A stretch of DNA of 64,000 nucleotides, taken from the NCBI GenBank assembly GCA_040220455.1, contig JAVJUS010000005.1, forward strand, positions 1-64,000, given 5' to 3'. Positions 60,749-64,000 of the stretch are shown one piece after another. Each line of letters opens with the position of its first letter. The stretch's first letter is position 1. The stretch comes from JAVJUS01 sp040220455. GTDB taxonomy: Bacteria; Pseudomonadota; Alphaproteobacteria; DSM-16000; Inquilinaceae. The position numbers and the translations under genes were made by a program. Below the pieces are notes generated by a model, which ran no database searches, was not told the origin of the DNA, and saw nothing but the letters and a program-made list of their open reading frames with translations.

Positions 60749-61693
60749 TCACGTCGGCACCAACGCCGATTCCGCTTCCTCGACGGAAGCCCGCCCCGCC
60801 GGCATCGCGTGCAGCCACAGATCGAAGGCGTGAATCATGCCCGGGGCCTCGATCAGGTCGACGGGCACGCCGGCGCGGCCGAGCCGCCGGGCGAAGAGCC
60901 GCGCCTCGTCGCGCAGCGGATCGCATTCGGCCGCCAGGATCCGCGTCGCCGGGAAGCCCCGCGGCGGATCGTGCAGGGCGGGAGAAATCATGGGGTCGCC
61001 CGCGTCGCCGGAGTCGCCGACATAGGCCTCCGCATTGGCCTCGATCTCCTCGCGGTCGAGGCCGAAGCCGGAGGCGAAAGCGCCGACGGAGGGCTGGGAC
61101 AGGGTCAGATCCAGCCAGGGGCAGAGCAGATAGAGCTGGCGGATGCGCGGGCCGTTGGACACGGCGGCCAGATGCGCGACCGCCGTCGCCAGGTTGCCGC
61201 CCGCGCTGCACCCGGCGAGCGTCAGCCGGCGCGGATCGCCGCCCCAGCGCGGGGCGTTCTCGTAGGTCCACACCAGGGCGTCGTAGCCGTCGTCGATCGC
61301 CGCCGGATAGGGCGCCTCTGGTGCCAGGCGGTAGGCGGCGGAGACGACGAGTGCCGGCCCGGCCTCGGCCAGTCGATGGGCCTCGTGGGCGCTTTCCTCG
61401 ATGCCGCCCATGACGAAGCCGCCGCCATGGAAGTAGAGCACGACGGGCAGCGTCTCGTCGCCGGTCGCCGCCGGGCGGATCAGGCGCACTGCCCGCGGAC
61501 CGGAACGGGCGGGCAGGGTGCGGTCCTCGACCATGTCGCTCGCCGGCAGCGGCGGGCGCTGGTCGGAGATCGTCTCCCGCAGCCAGGCCCGCGCCCGCTC
61601 GGGCTCGACCGTGTGCAGCGGCGGCATCCGCTCGCGTGTCATCCGGTCGCGCATTCGCCGTAGATGAGATTCCGCCTCGCTGTGCAGCGTCAT
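60749..61693 (-). CDS. HSL-family alpha/beta hydrolase
   Basis: A 314-residue esterase. The oxyanion motif is YFHGGGFVMGG, the nucleophile elbow LAGCSAGGNLATA, where the family usually has GDSAGG. The acid is in AECDPLRDEA and the His in IHAFDLW. VSAAYRLAPEAPYPAAIDDG is the standard family block. Substrate unknown. It is divergent from the next gene, with ~160 bases between starts. Confidence 0.88.
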   Translation of the reverse strand: MTLHSEAESHLRRMRDRMTRERMPPLHTVEPERARAWLRETISDQRPPLPASDMVEDRTLPARSGPRAVRLIRPAATGDETLPVVLYFHGGGFVMGGIEESAHEAHRLAEAGPALVVSAAYRLAPEAPYPAAIDDGYDALVWTYENAPRWGGDPRRLTLAGCSAGGNLATAVAHLAAVSNGPRIRQLYLLCPWLDLTLSQPSVGAFASGFGLDREEIEANAEAYVGDSGDAGDPMISPALHDPPRGFPATRILAAECDPLRDEARLFARRLGRAGVPVDLIEAPGMIHAFDLWLHAMPAGRASVEEAESALVPT

Positions 61694-61854
61694 CGCTCGC
61701 CGTAACCGTGAAATTCAGGGACAAGTAATGGTCTGGGTGGCATTGTCATCATTCCTCGATAGCTGACATGAACACGCCACGATGATTGGCGCGCCGGCGT
61801 CCCGACCGCGCGATTACCGACCCGACCGGCACGAAGACAGGCACCGAAACGCCG

Positions 61855-62343
61855 ATGCCCGCCGAAATCCGCTATATCGCCTTTTCCCCCGTCGAAGTCG
61901 TCCGCGCGATCACCGACTATCAGACGCGGCGCCGCGACCCACTGCCGACCGGCACGATCGTCGGATTCGACGTTCTCGCCACGCCGACGATCGAAGCCGA
62001 ATTACGCCTCGTCGACAATGATTCGGGCATCGAGAAGACGGTCATCGTGCGCAGCGAGCAACTGGCGGCGGCGCTCGTGCTGTTCTGCATCAACCAGAAG
62101 GTGCCGGTGCCGGCGAAGGCCCACAAGCTGCTCTTCGCCGGGCGGGACGGCGGCGTGGTGATGGGCTACGCCCTCGGCCTCGACGACACCGACCGCGCCG
62201 ACTTCGCCGCCACTGTGCCGCCGGTCTTCGTCGAGCCCCCGGTGCGCAGCGGCCGCGCCTCGCCCCACCCGGACGGCGTCATCGCCATCGAGGACGAGCC
62301 CCCGGCCCCGCAGCCACCACGCGCCCGGGCGGCGGGCGGCTGA
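61855..62343 (+). CDS. Conserved hypothetical protein
   Basis: A 162-residue protein not recognised. RYIAFSPVEVVRAITDYQTR and KLVDNDSG-like LVDNDSGIEKTVIV and LAAALVLFCINQKVPVPAKA suggest an alpha/beta fold. The last ~45 residues are Pro-rich (EPPVRSGRASPHPDG). It converges on epmA, 15 bases apart. Confidence 0.55.
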   Translation: MPAEIRYIAFSPVEVVRAITDYQTRRRDPLPTGTIVGFDVLATPTIEAELRLVDNDSGIEKTVIVRSEQLAAALVLFCINQKVPVPAKAHKLLFAGRDGGVVMGYALGLDDTDRADFAATVPPVFVEPPVRSGRASPHPDGVIAIEDEPPAPQPPRARAAGG

Positions 62344-62358
62344 GACTGTCGCGGCGGC

Positions 62359-63417
62359 TCACGGCGCCGCGACGGGGGCCCAGAGGACGGAGTCCACGTC
62401 CGGGGCGCCGGTGGCGAGCATGACCAGGCGGTCGAAGCCGAGTGCGATGCCGGCGCTCGGCGGCAGGCCGTGGTCGAGCGCGGCCAGGAAGTCCTCGTCG
62501 ACCGGCGCCGCCCGGCCGTAGCGGGCCGACGCGAAGGCCCGGTCGGCGGCGAAGCGGGCGCGCTGCTCGGCCGCGTCGGTCAGCTCGCCGAAGGCGTTGG
62601 CGAGCTCCACGCCGCAGGCATAGAGCTCGAAGCGCTGGGCGATCCGAGGGTCGTCCGGGTCGAGCCGGGCCAGCGCCGCCATCGAGGCCGGATAGCCGGT
62701 CAGGACCGTCGGCGCGCCCAGCCCCAGCTCCGGCTCGATCCGGTCGAGGAAGATCCGGAAGAAGACGTCGTCCCAGCGATCGTCGTCGGCGCAGGCGATC
62801 CCGAGTTCCGCGGCGACCGCCTTGAATGGCACCGGGTCCGGCGCGCCGCCGGGGTCCGGCAACAGGGTCTCCAGGTCGACTCCGGCGAAGAGGTCGAAGG
62901 CCTCCGCCACGGTCATGACGCGCCAGGGCGCCGCCGGGTCGGCCTCCGCCTCGCCGTGGACCAGGCGCCCGGTCCCGGCGGCCTCGACCGCGGCGACCAG
63001 CAGGGCCCGGCAATCCTCGACAAGGTCGCGGTAGTCGGCGCCGGCGCGATACCATTCCAGTATCGTGAACTCGGGATGATGCAGCCGGCCGCCCTCGGCG
63101 TTGCGGAAGACGTGGGCGAGCTGGAAGATCCGCTCCATCCCCGCGGCCAGCAGCTTCTTCATCGCGAATTCGGGCGAGGTGTGGAGGTAGCGCGGCGCGC
63201 GCCCCCCGGCCAGCGGCGCGACGAGCTCGGTCGCGAAAACCTCCAGATGGGGCTCCAGCCCCGGCGAGACCTGGAGCGCCGGGGTGTCGACCTCGACGAA
63301 CCCCTGGGCGTCGAAATGGGCGCGGATCGCCTTGGCGACGCGGGCGCGGGCCTCGAGGTACGGGCGCCGGGGCGCGAAGCGGTCGGGTCGCCACCAGGGC
63401 GCGGACGGCCCGCTCAT
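62359..63417 (-). CDS. epmA: EF-P lysine aminoacylase (PoxA/GenX)
   Basis: Attaches (R)-beta-lysine to EF-P; a class II lysyl-tRNA synthetase paralogue without the anticodon domain. 352 residues. Motif 2 region LAHVFRNAEGGRLHHPEFT, HTSPEFAMKKLLAAGM and motif 3 GIALGFDRLVMLATG are all present, as is ELANAFGEL. It is divergent from efp (213 bases), its target. The start 63417 precedes the usual W-x-P-D (WWRPDRFAPR). Confidence 0.94.
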   Translation of the reverse strand: MSGPSAPWWRPDRFAPRRPYLEARARVAKAIRAHFDAQGFVEVDTPALQVSPGLEPHLEVFATELVAPLAGGRAPRYLHTSPEFAMKKLLAAGMERIFQLAHVFRNAEGGRLHHPEFTILEWYRAGADYRDLVEDCRALLVAAVEAAGTGRLVHGEAEADPAAPWRVMTVAEAFDLFAGVDLETLLPDPGGAPDPVPFKAVAAELGIACADDDRWDDVFFRIFLDRIEPELGLGAPTVLTGYPASMAALARLDPDDPRIAQRFELYACGVELANAFGELTDAAEQRARFAADRAFASARYGRAAPVDEDFLAALDHGLPPSAGIALGFDRLVMLATGAPDVDSVLWAPVAAP

Positions 63418-63630
63418 GCCGCGTTCCCGGCGCATGAACGCAGCCGCGCCGGCGCCCCGCGGGCGCGCTTGTCCGGCCCGGGGCATGCTGGTAGGTTCCG
63501 CGCCGCGCGCGCGGGGGCTCCTCCCCGGCGCAGGGCCGGCGCCAGGCGCCGGCCGCGGCCCGCCGGATCGCCCCGGGCGATGCGGGACCGACCCGACCGG
63601 CGCCGAGTGCGCAGTTTCCGAGGCGAGAGC

Positions 63631-64000
63631 ATGAAGATCAACGCCATCAACATCCGGCCCGGCAACGTTCTCGAATACGAGGGCAAGCTGGTCGTCGTCA
63701 CCAAGATCGACCTCATCCAGCCCGGCAAGGGCAACGCCGTCATCCAGGTCGAGATGAAGGACGTCCGCACGGGCACCAAGACCCAGAACCGCTGGCGCAC
63801 GCAGGAAACGGTCGAGCGGGCGCGCCTGGACGAGGAAGAGATGCAGTATCTCTACTCCGACGGCGACGACCACCACTTCATGCACATGGAGAACTTCGAG
63901 CAGGTCACCATCCCGGGGGAGACCATCGGCGACTCGGCCAAGTTCCTCAAGGAGGAAATGGTCTGCACGGTGACGCTCTACGAAGGCACGCCCCTGTCGG
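63631..64000 (+). CDS. efp: Elongation factor P (5' part, runs off the window)
   Basis: Relieves ribosome stalling at proline runs. The first 123 of about 188 residues are here. Domain I ends in LIQPGKGNAVIQVEMKD, where Lys33 in PGKG is the site modified by EpmA. LKEEMVCTVTLYEG is the domain II/III part. ATG follows GGCGAGAGC. Reading frame is open at the edge. Confidence 0.97.
   Translation, partial: MKINAINIRPGNVLEYEGKLVVVTKIDLIQPGKGNAVIQVEMKDVRTGTKTQNRWRTQETVERARLDEEEMQYLYSDGDDHHFMHMENFEQVTIPGETIGDSAKFLKEEMVCTVTLYEGTPLS

Overview
The window is very GC-rich (roughly 70% by eye), densely coded chromosomal DNA. It looks like an alphaproteobacterium of the Rhodospirillales/Geminicoccales type. 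The markers are a MipZ-type division ATPase, split glycine decarboxylase (gcvPA/gcvPB), two phasins, ClpS-ClpA, a UbiK homologue, a NDUFAF7/MidA-type methyltransferase beside lgt, and a C-terminal J-domain membrane protein of Tim14-like topology. No rRNA, tRNA, CRISPR array, prophage or intact transposase is visible.

Layout. 0-10 kb: a minus-strand sugar-nucleotide set (galU, ugd, phosphomannomutase/phosphoglucomutase) followed by a nicotinamidase of plant type; then a VWA/J-domain pair, an SDR epimerase, mipZ, a PhzF isomerase and a PaaI-like thioesterase. 10-20 kb: an exported DUF3179 protein, a remnant of an ArsR regulator, the glycine cleavage operon gcvT-H-PA-PB behind a tandem glycine riboswitch, a lipoprotein, and ispH overlapping an EpmB-like radical SAM gene. 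20-26 kb: a divergent DCC/HTTM pair, then midA-like, lgt and hldD. 26-30.3 kb: a TPP-riboswitch operon coding a TRAP-type binding protein and a complete ThiXYZ-like ABC importer. 30.7-37 kb: ybjN, proC, a TetR regulator, a phasin, ridA, a GNAT-fold protein and a GYF/AIM24 protein. 37.1-40.4 kb: three exported proteins of unknown function behind an FNR/FixK-type box. 40-49 kb: guanine deaminase, an AMACR-like CoA enzyme, clpA, clpS with an unusual repeat extension, a second phasin, a lone Anbu-like protease and a YihY protein. 49-64 kb: housekeeping genes (fabI, aroC, sppA, ligA, fba, epmA, efp) mixed with small unknowns. efp runs off the right edge.

Functional links. EF-P (lysine in a PGKG loop), EpmA and an EpmB-like aminomutase together suggest beta-lysylation of EF-P. 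The glycine and TPP riboswitches each control an adjacent operon of matching function. The TPP operon is the most unusual module because it carries a TRAP-type solute receptor without TRAP membrane subunits. A dispersed palindromic REP-like family, whose unit begins GTAGGTCG, sits just after or inside gene ends and supplies at least two stop codons. Paired TGCA-centred palindromes lie between the second phasin and the Anbu-like gene and look like PhaR-type operators.

Limits. Families were recognised by reading motifs, not by database search. Start codons were chosen from ribosome-binding sequence, overlaps and family N-termini, and some could be off by a few codons.
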